A model generated the notes under the pieces. That model ran no database searches. It was not told the DNA's origin and saw only the letters and a program-made list of their open reading frames with translations. A DNA stretch of 64,000 nt from Orthonyx spaldingii (Eukaryota > Chordata > Aves > Passeriformes > Orthonychidae), in assembly GCA_013397795.1 (NCBI GenBank), contig VZTJ01004489.1:436659-500658 (forward strand), given 5' to 3'. The translations under genes were made by a program, and so were the position numbers. Shown piece after piece: positions 11,031-23,257 of this stretch; the stretch's first letter is position 1, and each line of letters opens with the position of its first letter.

Positions 11031-14000
11031 ACCTTACACTAGAGAACTTTGTCATGTAATATCTTGAGGAAGTGAATATGTTTTGTTTTAGTAGAATCAT
11101 GCATCTCATAGAAACTCTTACAGCACTGATTAAAGAATTCTAACCTGTTATAACTATTTTGTTAATTATGCTTATGATTTAAAAAACAGATGACATCTTG
11201 GCTCAAAGTTCTCCATTCCAAAACTCATAGTAAAACTAAAAACCTTCTACCCCTTTTCTGCTTTTTTTTCTCTTCCTCCTTTCTCTCCAGAAAACATCCT
11301 CAAATAGATTAAAAAAATCCCCTGATTGCTAAGTGGAATATCAGTATAGAGGACAATATCAATGGATGCAATCTTTGTTCCATTTCAGTATTATTAATTT
11401 GTGTCCTTAAATTAAACGTAATGTCTTTTGCTCTTATTCAAAGAAGGTTCTGCTAAGTCTTTGGGGCACGTTTTATAGAGTATGGGTTAATTATGGGCCA
11501 CATGGGGCACATTATTTTCCAGACATAGATTGGTCTGGCATCTGGAAGTTCCCATCATCTCATTGTAAGGATTAATACTAAAAACTAACCAATTTGTTGT
11601 ATAAGCAATTTTTAAAATTTATTCTTAGAAATGCTATATTGCAGGAGTAAAGTTGCCAAAACTACAAGCAGATTAAAACTAGCATGATATTGTTTCAGGA
11701 TATCTATTAGGAATTCTGCGAGTCAAATCCATGGTAGAGTTTCAAGTATGCCTTTTGTTTTGATCTTGAAATTATCTAATGCACATGCCTCAGTTTTTAT
11801 TCACCACATACAGGATTGGGTATTTATTCAAGTCATGAGATAGAGGATAAGATTTTGAGATCTTTGTTTTTGGCACTTAAGTGGAAGAAGAACATGATAG
11901 GAATCACATTCATATGGTGCTTGAAAGAAGAACAGTGTTATATCATGCTGTCACCTCTGCCAGCTTTATTTACCTAACCCCTTAGCTAATGCCAGTGATA
12001 CTTCAATAGGGCTATTCTTTTGGTAAAGGAGGATTTAGGCAAGTAATGGCAGCAGAAGTAACTTAAATTTAGCTTGTTTGTCCCTACACAATGAAATAAA
12101 TTCCTCCTTAACAAAGATACATCTTCTACCTCCTTTTCTCTTTCTCAATGGTATTTTTCTTCAGCTGTAGTAAGGTACTTAGCAGAGAAACAAAACCACC
12201 AGTAAGGAATGAATTAATCTCATATATTTTCACTGCCTAAAAGTTGCACCTATCTGAAGGAGTTGCTTTGTCTCCTAAAATTAAGGCAAAGAATAGGTCT
12301 ATCAAAAATGTTCACTCCTTCATAGGAATATCTAGTTGACTAGTTTTGTTCATCTTTTGGTTAGTCAAGACTAAATGAGGGGAGCCCCACTCTAAGCATG
12401 ACAGAATTTAAAAAAAAAAAAAGTAAAGTGGTCATGTTTTTTATGTATTGACCTGTCTAGGTGAATCTGAAGTAAATTAAGATAGTATTTTAGTATTTAA
12501 AAATGGCTTGTGAGTCATTACAGTGTATTATGCAGTCGAAGAAACATACATTCTCCCAGCTGTTGAAAAAAAAAAAGCTTTTTATTCTCTGAAGTAGCAA
12601 TTATTTGTTGCAATGTGTGTATTATGTAGCAGGTTCTTTCCTGCTCAACAGCTTTCTGAGCAGTCATTTGCTTTACTGGGCCAAAAAGTGGGATGCAAGC
12701 CAACAACATGAATAACATAAAATAACGATAGTGCATACAAAACTATCAGTAGCACACCTTCAGATCAAATATTTACTGTATGTAATGCTTTTGGTTCTGC
12801 AGTGCACAAAGAACCTTTTGTCCAGACAGCCAATAGAAATCGTGGAGAATCACTTTATATTTTTTGCAGAAGGCACTGAGATTAGCCAGAGCAGACAAAT
12901 ACCTAAGTGTCAGTCCTGATTATGCAAACATTATTCAGAAACAAAGATTTTGCTGTTATAGCTGTACTTTTTTTTTTTTAACAAACACACTGTTTCTCAG
13001 AAATGAGGGAAGATCCCAAACTCATTTACAGTTCTAAACATACTTCTACACCAATTGCCTCAATCTCTTGACCATATATTTAAAGCGAACCTGTTAGTAG
13101 GGCTTACTGTGCCCAGCAAAGACAAAGTGATGTTAAGGGTGGTAGAACTATGCAGTCAGAACTGCAGCTGCAGAGTTAATATGCCTGATGAGTTCTCTAG
13201 GATCTGAAAGAGTTAGTTATAAAATGGTTTAGTGGTGAGTTATAAAATGGGTTAGAAAGGGTTAGTTATAAAAACTGGCTGTGCTGACTATGATGGATAT
13301 GCTGCTTCAGCGACACTAGCACTGAGGGAAGTATTTTTTTCACCAGTTTTCTATTTTCAGTGTGAAATATCTGGATCTTGCCCACGATCAAGTGGCTGAG
13401 ACACACGAATAACTTGCCCTATATGAAGTAGACCAGTCTTATTAAGTTACTTTTTTTAACATGTCTCCAGCCAACTTTGTGCTTAGAACAAGACAAGGTC
13501 CCCTCTTCTATAGGCCTCCCGTGTCTGACAGATGAGGCAACCCTCAGCACTGCATCACTTGTGTTTGACTTATTTGCAGAACTTTAGTCCCCTGCTTTAT
13601 GTAGCCAGTAGGTCCAGCTTTCAGCAGACTGTGCTGGCTCTTCAGATGTTTTAAATAGAACAATGCATTATTCATATGCCATAGTATGAATTCATGGCCC
13701 TTCTGAAAAGGAAATTACTTCTACCTACTTCTAAGACTTCTTCCATAGAAGAAAATTAAACGAAGCACTCAGAGATGGTTTTAATTGCTTACGACTCAGT
13801 TGAGAAACTTCTAAGAATGAGTTTCTTTTTGTAATGTAACTTGAGAGCTCATTCATTGAATGTAATTATGCTGTATGATGGATTGGGAAGTATATATGGA
13901 GAGCTAAATAAGATGGAGATGACAAAATAATGGTAATAAAAATAATAGTGCTTGGGTTATGTGATACTTCCTCACAGTACATCACCACGCTGTCACTGTC

Positions 14001-15430
14001 TTTTAAAAGAGACTAATGTAATCTTGTGACTTCTTCCTGTAGCATATATTTAGCCAACAGCATGCATTGTCCCTCTCCTGGACTTTGGTGTAGCAGTGGC
14101 TTGGCTGCATGCTTGGAAGCTCTCTGGAGTCCTTTGGCACCTCTGTGGAGTAAATGCAGACGTTCATTCTTGAGGTGGACGTGCCACCCCTCTCATCTGT
14201 GAGACTGAGTGGTGATTTCACAGTTCCGGAGAGGCCATGCCCCTGCTCTTTCCCTGCCCGGGGGCTCAGCTGGAGTTCAAGATGGAGCTTTCCAAAGAGT
14301 AAAGGCCCCTGGGCACAGACCCATGTGTGTAACACCATAGTGACCCAGATAAGGCACTGAAGTTGTTTACCACTAATGAAACCTTCATGACTGTTTCCAC
14401 ACAGTGTTAGAAAAGGCTTTTATAGATTCTTTAACACAAAGCAAACACATTTTATCAGTCACATGAATGAACGTGCTTGCCTGTCTAAATTGCTGTGTGG
14501 TACGAGGGCAGTTCCTGTTAATCTGTAACTAGGAGGCTGGCTGGAGAGGAATCACTTTGATACCCCAGTTAAGTGTTCACTGGGGCCTACAGCAGAGGAA
14601 AATAGCCCACATATTCATAGAAAGTAACTAACAGAGGTGGCTGAGGTATAGCTTCAAAGAGAGAACAAAAGCACATCTGAACTGAGATATGTGGGGAGGG
14701 AGGGCTTGTTGCTGGACATTTTCTTTTCTGAATGCTAACTTTCGCTGTAACTTAAGAAACCAGATGACATGTGCTTTCCAGACTCCCTGGTTTTGTCTAG
14801 TGAGAAGAATCCCACTCTTCTGTTTCTCTTTTCCCACCCTATTCCAGATGTGCAGGCCTGCATAAACCAGCAGGATTCCAATTATAATGATACTTTCCCA
14901 TTCACTATTCATCCAGTTTTTTCTTGATGTGAAAATTAAATGTGACCCAAAATAACCCATCTGGGGGGTGGGGGCATAGTCTATCATTACGTACATGTGA
15001 TTTATTTTTCCAGAGTGTTTTTAAAATTTTTTTTAAGTATTGAAACAAAACAAAACCCCACAAACAGGAAGAACAAAGAGTTGGATGTATGCAGGAGTCT
15101 CCTATTCAAACGAATGGCATGTGAGGACAGGAACTATCTCCTAGATGGAACAAATGAGCAAGACTCTGATACATAGTGATTACTCATTAATAAAAACAAT
15201 ATCAAGACCCGTAGTGATGAGACTCATAAAAATGACTTTTGCAAACAATACCAACGTTCTTGCTAGGAAGACACAGATGAATAACAAGAAATATAAAGAC
15301 CAAAACCTCTGACAGTAACTCCTGGAGCAAAATTTTAGTTTACTTGTCTATCAGTTTTTCTAGAATCACAGAAATATGTATAGTGTAGAATAACTGAAAA
15401 GGAAATATTGCAGTATTTACCCCACTTTAA
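11031..15430. other. Unique AT-rich sequence, no gene seen
   Basis: No gene was found. There is a 13-base A run at 12,410-12,422 without a preceding processed-gene body. The interrupted repeat at 13,211-13,278 lies inside. A GC-richer stretch at about 14,090-14,330 may be an unrecognised old repeat; open frames of 111 codons (minus) and 68 codons (plus) cross it without recognisable motifs. Confidence 0.5.
13211..13278. repeat. Imperfect three-copy repeat around GTTATAAAA
   Basis: The core GTTATAAAA recurs at 13,216, 13,239 and 13,265. Shared flanks (AGTTAGTTATAAAATGG, GAGTTATAAAATGGG, GTTAGTTATAAAAACTGG) give a degenerate 23-26-bp minisatellite-like array. It looks like local tandem duplication followed by drift. 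Confidence 0.7.
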
Positions 15431-15480
15431 TACTGACTAGTGGATTTTAATACTATGCTGTTTTCCTTTCCAGGTAAGCT
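15431..15480 (+). promoter_or_regulatory. Recursive-splice-like site with branch-point consensus
   Basis: TACTGAC at 15,431-15,437 is a good vertebrate branch-point match. About 35 bases downstream comes the pyrimidine tract TTTTCCTTTCCAG (AG at 15,472-15,473), followed at once by GTAAGC. All four parts of a zero-length exon (branch point, pyrimidine tract, acceptor, donor) are present in order and spacing. In known vertebrate cases a short downstream recursive exon with its own donor follows. Here a weak possible donor, AAAGTATAAGT, occurs near 15,585. It is the better of the two such sites in this window and both are on the plus strand. Chance remains possible. Confidence 0.35.
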
Positions 15481-17100
15481 GTCAGGCCAAATGATTGCAT
15501 TGCTTTTTGTTGTGCAGTTTCTACATCAGAACTGGCATGTGTGGAATTTTACAAGTTTGCCAAACAATATCCAGAGAAAAGCTAAAGTATAAGTCAGGAA
15601 TGTAAAATTATTTCAGCTCCTGTGCACTTTTCAGAACAAAAAGGAGTGGTTTTTGAAAAGTGAGATATTGTATTTTGAATCTGGGAGGAGGCTGAATAAA
15701 GGTATGAAATCTTTGAGAAAAAGGCCAGAAAAGGCCTGAGATGAGAGAGTAAAGAGCCTGATAAAGCCAGTGGTCATCTAACTCCAGAAAAATAGAATTG
15801 ATCATTTAACATCAATTTGAAGAAAACATGGCCATCTTTCTTTGGCTTTCTTTAGCTTTTTTCTGAAAACCTTTCAATGCTTTTCTACAACAGCCATTTG
15901 GGTCTTGCTGAAGATCAAAATCTTTAGAAGGCTTGTTATAAAAGAGTCAATAGAAAAGCTGACTTGATTGTTGTTGCCAAACAATCATTAGAGATTTTTT
16001 CTTTAACTGAATTACTGTTCTGACAATTAAATACACCAGGATAAATAAGAATGTGCTGAACTATTCTGAAGAAACTGTTTTCAAAATCAGCTGTTTCAAA
16101 TGACTTTGGCTCTCAGGTGTGGTTAGCACCTGTCCTGTGCCAGAGCTAATCACTAACGTTATGGTCAATGCAAAGCTTCCAGGAGGTCCAGAGAAAAAGT
16201 TGTGTCCTGATTTAAAACCCAACTAACCTCTCAAAACAAGGTACTTAGTCAAAGTTCTCAACCTGATTACCCTATTTCTGTACCTGAGAAATCTTGGTCT
16301 CATTCTTCTTTCCATCTCCTTAAACTGTTGCTGGTCTCATTAAGGGATATTTAGTTCTGAAAAATTCACTCCCTAATTACTGTATCCTTTCAGGAACATA
16401 CAGGATGTAACCGCAACAGTGGTGGAGGTGAGGATGCATTTTCCTCTTTTTTTTCCCCTCTCTTGATATTTACTTAGTCACATACTTATTACTTTCAGAT
16501 CCTGCTTCTCATGCATTTGCAATAAACGACAGTATAATCTCATGAAAGGGGAAATCCATGTAGTTGGCTGCATATCTTCAGACCTGTCTAAAAGTAACCA
16601 AATGTTTTAACATGAGTGCCATGCTTTGTCCTAATTCTGAATACAGGACTCTAGGTTCCAAATAACTTCGTATTTTAAATTTTTTTATTGTAACAATAAC
16701 ATTTTTTCCTAGAATATTTTATTTGTAAAACACTGATGGAAATTTAGAAATTTAGACTGATACATTGCCTTTTTCTGTGCTGGCGGACAATACCAGCCCA
16801 GGTATTCTTTCTTTTGCAGTGGTGCTGAGTTACCTTGTGGAATAAAACTAATACATGTCCTCTCTTTCATTCCACTGAAAGCTTTCTTTCAAAATTAAAT
16901 GATGGAACTTCTTCCATGTTTCCAACTGATAAAATTCTACTGAGTTCAGTTTTTTGATAGTTGACAACTGGTGGGATAGGAGAAGAATCAGTCTCACATA
17001 TTCTGCTTTAGAAGCCTGATCCAAAACAAAAAGTCACATTTTAAAAGGCTGAACACTTGCCTGTGCACTTGACAAGATTTTAAACAATTAGGCAACCAGC
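15481..17100. other. Unique AT-rich sequence, no gene seen
   Basis: No gene, RNA or named repeat. A strong lone acceptor-like sequence, TTCTTTCTTTTGCAG, ends near 16,819 on the plus strand, but no donor or open exon of sensible length follows it. Confidence 0.5.
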
Positions 17101-17420
17101 AATGGCTTCTGATCCCATGGAAACGGCTGTGGAAAAAAAAAGGCCTTCCTCCATTGAAAAGTGCTTAGTTCAAAGCATTCTGTCCCATTTTTGGCAGTTT
17201 GATAGCAGTTTCCATGGGGATGGGAGTAGAGGATTGCTGAAGTGTTGTCATAACTCCTGCAAATGTCACAGATGGAGGTTAAAAGTTGTAAATTATATTT
17301 CAATAGCACCTGTAAATGTATTAATTTTGGGCGAGGAAGAAGAGAAGTACAACAGCATGTTTTTCCACTTTCTCCATATTCAATGCATTTCTGATGAAAG
17401 ACACAACTAGTCAGAGTAAA
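17101..17420. other. Unique block with paired RFX-like motifs; possible regulatory element
   Basis: CCCATGGAAAC at 17,114-17,124 recurs in inverted orientation as GTTTCCATGGG at 17,208-17,218, an exact 11-bp pair. The motif resembles the half-sites bound by RFX factors (GGYAAC/GTTRCC), though each copy is AAAC rather than the optimal form. The same 300 bp is open in one plus frame (102 codons from an ATG at 17,102 with good Kozak context) and one minus frame (120 codons). Neither product has a recognisable domain. It could be a conserved non-coding element, a small lineage-specific frame, or chance; the evidence is motif-level only. Confidence 0.2.
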
Positions 17421-17639
17421 ATAAAACAGTTTTTTTGGCTCCTTATTCATAGTTCTGCAATGTAGTAGTATTTACCACTTTGAGAACACGAGGATCAGGG
17501 TGTCAAATTTTTTCAAAAGTAGATATTGTTTTGCTTACTTTGTAAAATGGTCAGCTGTGTCAGAAAAAAAGTTAAGTTGCCAAAAGACCAGGAATCTGAA
17601 ATAAAAACACTGTCTCCTTGTTTCTAAAGGCCTGGCTAG

Positions 17640-17825
17640 GTGATTCTACCACTCAAATGATGACATTTTTCTCAGGACTCCTATCCCAGGGCCCTGGGGG
17701 CAGCAAGAAATCCCTGTGTTTCTGCCCAGGCATGGATGCTGCGTCAGGGCTCATCTCCATGGTCCTGGGGCAATGGGTGCCCCCATGCCATGCCCACCCA
17801 CAGGCCTATATCCTTAAGCTGGACC
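17640..17825. other. GC-rich block upstream of the CR1 tail
   Basis: Markedly GC-richer than its surroundings, with short internal echoes (for example 'gccctgggggcagcaag' and 'ggtcctggggcaatgggtg'). It runs into the CR1 3' segment without an obvious junction. A second GC-rich piece lies on the other side at about 18,057-18,120. Together they suggest either a larger composite repeat that carries a CR1-type tail, or insertion of CR1 into an older GC-rich repeat. The family is not recognised. Confidence 0.35.
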
Positions 17826-18056
17826 AGAGGAGGTTTAGGTTGGACATTAGGAAGAATTCCTTCACAGAAAGGGAGATGAGACATTGGAATGAGCTGCCCA
17901 GGGAGGTAGTGGAGTCACTGTCATTGGAGGGGTTTAAGGAAGGACTGGACGCAGCAATTAGTGCCATAGTCTAGTTGAAAATGTGATGTTTGATCATAGG
18001 TTGGATTCTATGGTCTCAGAGGTCTTTTCCAACTAAATTGATTCTGTGATTCTGGC
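17826..18056 (+). mobile_element. CR1 LINE 3' end
   Basis: The best-preserved CR1 tail in the window. 'ggaggtttaggttggacatt' is followed by the 'aggaagaattccttcacaga' segment, then 'gagctgcccagggaggt', 'gtgccatagtctagttga', 'ggtcataggttgga'-type and 'tcttttccaac' segments. It ends in GATTCTGTGATTCT at about 18,041-18,054, the octamer-type terminal repeat of CR1. It is 5'-truncated to about 230 bp as usual for the family. A 118-codon frame across it is the fortuitously open 3' region, not ORF2. Lower divergence than the 10.7-kb copy implies a younger insertion. Confidence 0.9.
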
Positions 18057-21000
18057 CTGGCCTTGGCATCTCCCCATCCGTCCTGTGCTCAGGGCTGGGA
18101 CTGCCCACTCTGGGTGGGCAAAAATTGTTCATAGGACCTGGCCCTCCAGTGATAGCCAGTCACAAGAATGGGGGTTTTATTGGGAGATGATTTTTGAAGC
18201 TCTTCAGCTCTGGCAGTCCTGACATGGCAAGGTAAATTTTGTAGCTTTTGAAAGGACCTCAAATCAAGTGCTGTGCCATCGTGGCTTTCTAACGTCTCAT
18301 CCGTCTGTGATGTGGGGAAACTACAACACAAACCTGGTGCTCTCTCTGTTTCAACTGATGGCTGAGCCTGAAACTGAAGGGTTTGAGTTACTCGTGCTTT
18401 GATAATTTTTGCACTTAGTCAAAGAGATGTCTAAAGGGACTTTTTTTGAGAGGAGGAGGGCAGGAAGAAACTACACAACTCTGACAGATCCATGCTGAGA
18501 AAAGGTCTTACTCTCCCCTTTCTTTGTGTCTTTAATTGGTAACAATAAGGACCTAGTTTGTGACTGTGAATTGTGAAGTATCTGCATGGAGATCAAAATC
18601 TCTTCAATAGAATCATGACGTGAAAAAAATTACTATGTGGATTACTCATGGAAAATCTAATTTTAAACAGTGTTGGTTAGTTGTGATTTGTTGGAGAGCT
18701 GCATGGCATCATTCCTCTGGTCTGATGTGATGAACATTGAGGTACTACATATTCCATACTAGCTGGGAATTTCCTATGAAGGACATAAGATGTAAAGAAG
18801 AGTATACTGGCCTTTATTTGATGTTGTCTCAGTAACACATTGTACAAACACAATGTTATTTTGCCTCTGGGTATTTGTGACAAATACACAATTCATCTAT
18901 TATTAGTTCCAGTTTCTTTCAAAAAATGTATTTGTCAATCTTAATACATTTCAGTTCATCTTTACTCTTTTAAGTTGTGCTGTGGAACTGTACAGTTACA
19001 GCTGAACTTCATTTTAATTTCGAGCTAGCTCCTAATCAATATTCAGGGCTTTTCTATGGTCTGTTTAAATCTATTTAAATGAGGAAAATATTCTTTCCAC
19101 TGTCCTATTTGGGTAGGAAAAGACATCAATCATTTCACAAGTGGTACGGAACTGAGAGAACAAAGATTTTAAGGTGGACACTATGTAATTGCTTAGTGAA
19201 TGACTCTTGACAGGAGTGATTTGTGTGTATTCACTTTCAAAACTCTGTATGTAGTTTTATGACTCCATGAGGGGTCAACTATGAATCATACTGTGGAAGT
19301 GTCATTTGCTAAAGTCCAAACCTGAGTTTTATGTTTTCTGATTTAATTTTTTGGATAGATATTTAAATAATAGCATACCTTTTAAAAATCAAGTAATTTA
19401 TGTAATTTGTTGAGATTTGATTGGCAATAAATGACACAAACATTTTGCCTGATCTTGCAAAGTAATCCAGGAATTCCAGAAAACCTGTGGAAAGCATGAT
19501 CACAGTTTAAAGTGCAGGGACTGTGTTATGGGGGGAAACGTGAAGATCAGCTATGATTGAAATAGTGATAATGCACCTTCATGGCTGTCTAACTGAAAGC
19601 AAATATTTATCCTCATTTTTGGTTAATTTGCATGCAGAGTGGAGTTGCTAATGCTAACACCACTACCTGTAAATGGTGCTGCATTGTCAAAGTTGAAGTA
19701 AGTGGAATTTTAGTTTATGCCATATTTTCAAATATTTTTAGGTATTTTCACTGTTGTCTGAAAAAGATCAAACTGAAAATTATTCACAAACCTTTCACAT
19801 GCATCTCAATAAACAGCTTTCAAATCCACAGCAAGGTTGTCATGACTGGACACCTCAGTCACAACAGAGAGCTCTGAGTCACAAAATTTTTAGCTATGTA
19901 CTGCTAAAGGAAAAGCTAGTGCAGTGCTGAGAATAGTAAACTTTCTTCTAATACAATATATAGTTTAAAATCTGCTGAAACTTGGAGAATTATGTTATTT
20001 ACTTTACTATTGCTCCAGTAGTTTGTATGAATTATGTAGGATTAAACTGTGGTAGATTGATTTTGTAGCACTTAGATTTTGTATTTAACATTTTTGAAAG
20101 AAGGACAAATTTTGTTCTTTTTTTTCCTTTGTTCTGATACTTGTACCTGAGAGTTCACTGCTGTGAACAACTGAGAAGCTTCTGCATAAACTGCAGCCCT
20201 GTGTCAAATACATATCTTTATTGAGCTATGTGAAATGATCTTCTAACTCACTCTGGAAAAAAGGAGTTGTCTTTTTGGGGATTGGGTGTTAGTGGGATGC
20301 AATCATTAGAGTCACTAGCATATCTATGACCTATGAAAGGAACGCAATAAGCTAAAAATTCTTAATTAAAACCAACCTTTGGACCAGATCAATTTACTCT
20401 ATATTTTTGTCTGTTAGACCAGTAGTCTCTGGACACTATCCAAAATCTTTCCCAGAAAAATATGCAGAAAGTATGCAGGTCAAATCTTCAAATAAATGAT
20501 TAAGCATGCAGGAAAATCCTGCCTAAGCTAATTTTAAGGCAGACTAGAAATTCTATTCTAGAAATTTATTTCACACTTCCTCTTCTTTTAAGTGGCATTT
20601 CTAAAATTAGTTCATAAAGTAATTTAGAATATTTGGATTTAAGTTACTTTAAAAGTGCTAACTGTTGGGAAACAAGTACATTTGAATGGAGTTCAGACAA
20701 CAGTTCTTTGGAAGGAGTAGAAACAAAACTTTTCTAGAAGATTTCTCTCTCCTTATTTGCTATTTCTGTACCTATATGTACAAAAACCAAACCCTGGGGT
20801 AACATCAAGATATAAAGAGTAAATTCTGAATTATGAGAATAGACAATTTGATTTTATTTCAGTTGCACAAGCTACTAATTAATGACATAATTTATTTAAA
20901 ATATATTTTATTTTTCTCTTTTAGTGTTTATTAATAAGATCCTTCAGTGAAATTCTACACTGAAAATAAGATTGATTAATATTTATATTTTGTTTTTATC

Positions 21001-22204
21001 TTTAAAGACAGACAAGAAATTAATATAACAAGCAATTGTTCTTAACATAAGGGGTAGAGATTCATTCTGTCTGGTTTTCTTTCAACACATTGTGACTTTT
21101 GAAAACATGGCTGACTTTATTTGCCTACTACAATTCTGTTTCTTGTGACCTGATCTTCAGTCTATGATTGTCCTCTTTCCAATGAAAAATGAAAATTTTC
21201 TGTATTTCTTAGATTTACATATAAACCAGACTCTACAGACAGATCTCAGGGGTGGAAGCTGCTTGCAGATCTCCTGAGTTATATTTTGCATGTAAGGATC
21301 TTATTTGCGAACAGTTACTCTTCAGTATCATTATAAATAAAACAAGCTGAAAGTTCTAATGTTTAGAAATGTAGAAAGTGTATGCATATTTATCTGTCTA
21401 GTCTGCACATGTATTAATTTCTTCTTTCCAAAATATCTGAAGTATCTTGAGTTTCAAGGCTTGCTGATTAAGGGCAAAGAGATGCACAATGAAAAGTTTC
21501 CTTGGTGACTTTATTTGATGAATCCTAGCAGTTGGTGCAAGCCATCACTTCTGGAAACAATGTTTGAATAGCTAAGTGTGATTGTGGTGCAGTAAACTGT
21601 ATGTGCAGAGATTTCTAAATATAGATGTAGTAATTGAGAGGCAGTTACTGTCAGCCAAGTCAACGCAGATCTTACAAATGTCTAAATCTATTTCTGATGA
21701 TGAAAAGAGCAGTTATGGAGACTTTAGCAACTGTGTGATACACTTTTAAGAAACAGTGTGACTGTTTATCCGTGCCGCAGTGGTCTGTGATAGAAATTGA
21801 TGTGACTGTCTTGATATCTGCATCTCTATATTTAATATATACACATTCAGGTTTAAAAAAGAAAGGTCTCTAGTGGAAAGTGCTTTCTGTTGCCATGTCC
21901 TAAGCTGGCAGTGCACTTTGATCAGCTGACATCTGCCTTCACGTGTAGGAAATTCATGCAGGGAATTAATGCATTGCTGTACAAAGCAATAGGGACTTCA
22001 TGTGTATTAACATCTGTTTTACCCCTTTTCCTTTACCTTGCTTGTTCTACAATGAGTTGGACCTGACCAGCAGCATTCATTTGGTAAACCACTACAGTTG
22101 AGAGAAACATATTCAAACAACTGGAATGGCATTTCAAAACAACAAAAAAAAGAGAACATCCACAAGCAAACAAAAAAAAAGGGTTTAAAGTGGGACTAAA
22201 CCCA
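18057..22204. other. Mostly unique AT-rich sequence, no gene seen
   Basis: After a GC-rich 60 bp that flanks the CR1 tail, about 4 kb of AT-rich sequence contains no supportable gene or repeat. Stop codons are dense on both strands, especially 18.9-21.5 kb. A-rich runs at 22,140-22,190 precede the next CR1 fragment. Confidence 0.55.
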
Positions 22205-23045
22205 AGCTAGGTACACAGAGAACAACTGGACTTTGCATTAAAGACTGAGGCAAAGAAGGCATTAAGTGCCTCAACATTTTCCTCATCCTTTACCACTGTG
22301 TTTCCCCTACATCCAATAAAAGATGGAGATTCTCCTTAGCCCTCCTTTTGTTGCTAACATGTTCATAGAAACATTTTTTATTGTCCCACAGCAATAGCCA
22401 GGTTAAATTCTTGTTCGGCTTTGGCCAGTCTAATTTTCTCTGTGCATAACCTCTCAGCATCCTTATCTTCTGCTCTAGTAACTTCCTAGGGTGTTTCCTC
22501 TCTGCTGTAGTGCATTTCCAGCAGACATCTAGTAAGTTGATGTCCTCCACAAGAAAAAAGGTTAGTGATTGTGAGACTTGTCCTAGCTGCTTAGAGAACA
22601 TTCTGTCTGCATCTCCATCCCGCTTGGGTGGTCTGTAGCAGACTCCCACCACGACATCCACATTGTTGGCCTTTGCCCTGATTTCTTACCTGTGAACATT
22701 CAACCCTCTTGCCACCATCATTAAGGTCTAGACAACCAAAACAGTCTCTAACACACAGGGCTACCCCACGACTAATTTCGACCTGCCTATCCCATCTGAA
22801 GAGTTTGCAGCCATCCATCACAGCTTTCCAGTTGTATGGGTCTTCCCACCACATTTCCTTTATAGCAACTATGTTGTAGCTTTCGTGCTGCACAATTGCT
22901 TCCAGCTCCTTCTGCACTGGTGGAGATGCACTTCAGCTGAACTATTGATCTTGCCATTTTTTTTGGGAAGGAGAAGCCCTAAGTCCTCTGTGACCATTCT
23001 CAGGTGCCTTTGTGGCTTCTAATGTATCAATAACCCTTGTGTCTT
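22205..23045 (-). pseudogene. CR1 LINE ORF2 remnant (endonuclease to RT-proximal region)
   Basis: On the minus strand this reads as a decayed, internally deleted CR1 ORF2, spread over at least three frames. From 23,045 downward the pre-endonuclease segment contains RMVTEDLGLLL. Next comes the endonuclease start with MWWEDPYNWKAVMDGCKLF (about 22,850-22,790) and GVALCVRDCF. After a frameshift near 22,690 come GVCYRPP and DINLLDVCWKCTTAERK. The family's GDFN-type catalytic motif is altered here to EDIN. An internal deletion then joins this to LLWDNKKCFYEHVSNKRRAKEN. Another frame (about 22,300-22,210) gives KDEENVEALNAFFASVF, which normally precedes the reverse transcriptase. The polymerase itself is absent. 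It is certainly non-functional. Ends are approximate. Confidence 0.9.
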
Positions 23046-23257
23046 TGCTGCTGCATGGATCTCAATATGGGAAATTACCCACGTTTTTTTTGAGGAGGCA
23101 AAAGAACTTTTATGAGAAGCATGAAGGTATGATTTTTGGTAGAAAACAGAAATACAAGGAAAAGTCTTCTAGTAAATACAGTTCAAAAAAATCCAATCAC
23201 ACAATAGGGATGAATTTCTTAAAATATATCCGTCTTCATGATGTACATATATTACTC

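Noticed and set aside
17618..17974. 118-codon plus-strand frame
   Set aside because: It crosses the GC-rich block into the CR1 3' untranslated tail. The RRFRLDIRKNSFTEREMRHW-type translation is a familiar by-product of CR1 tails, not a gene.
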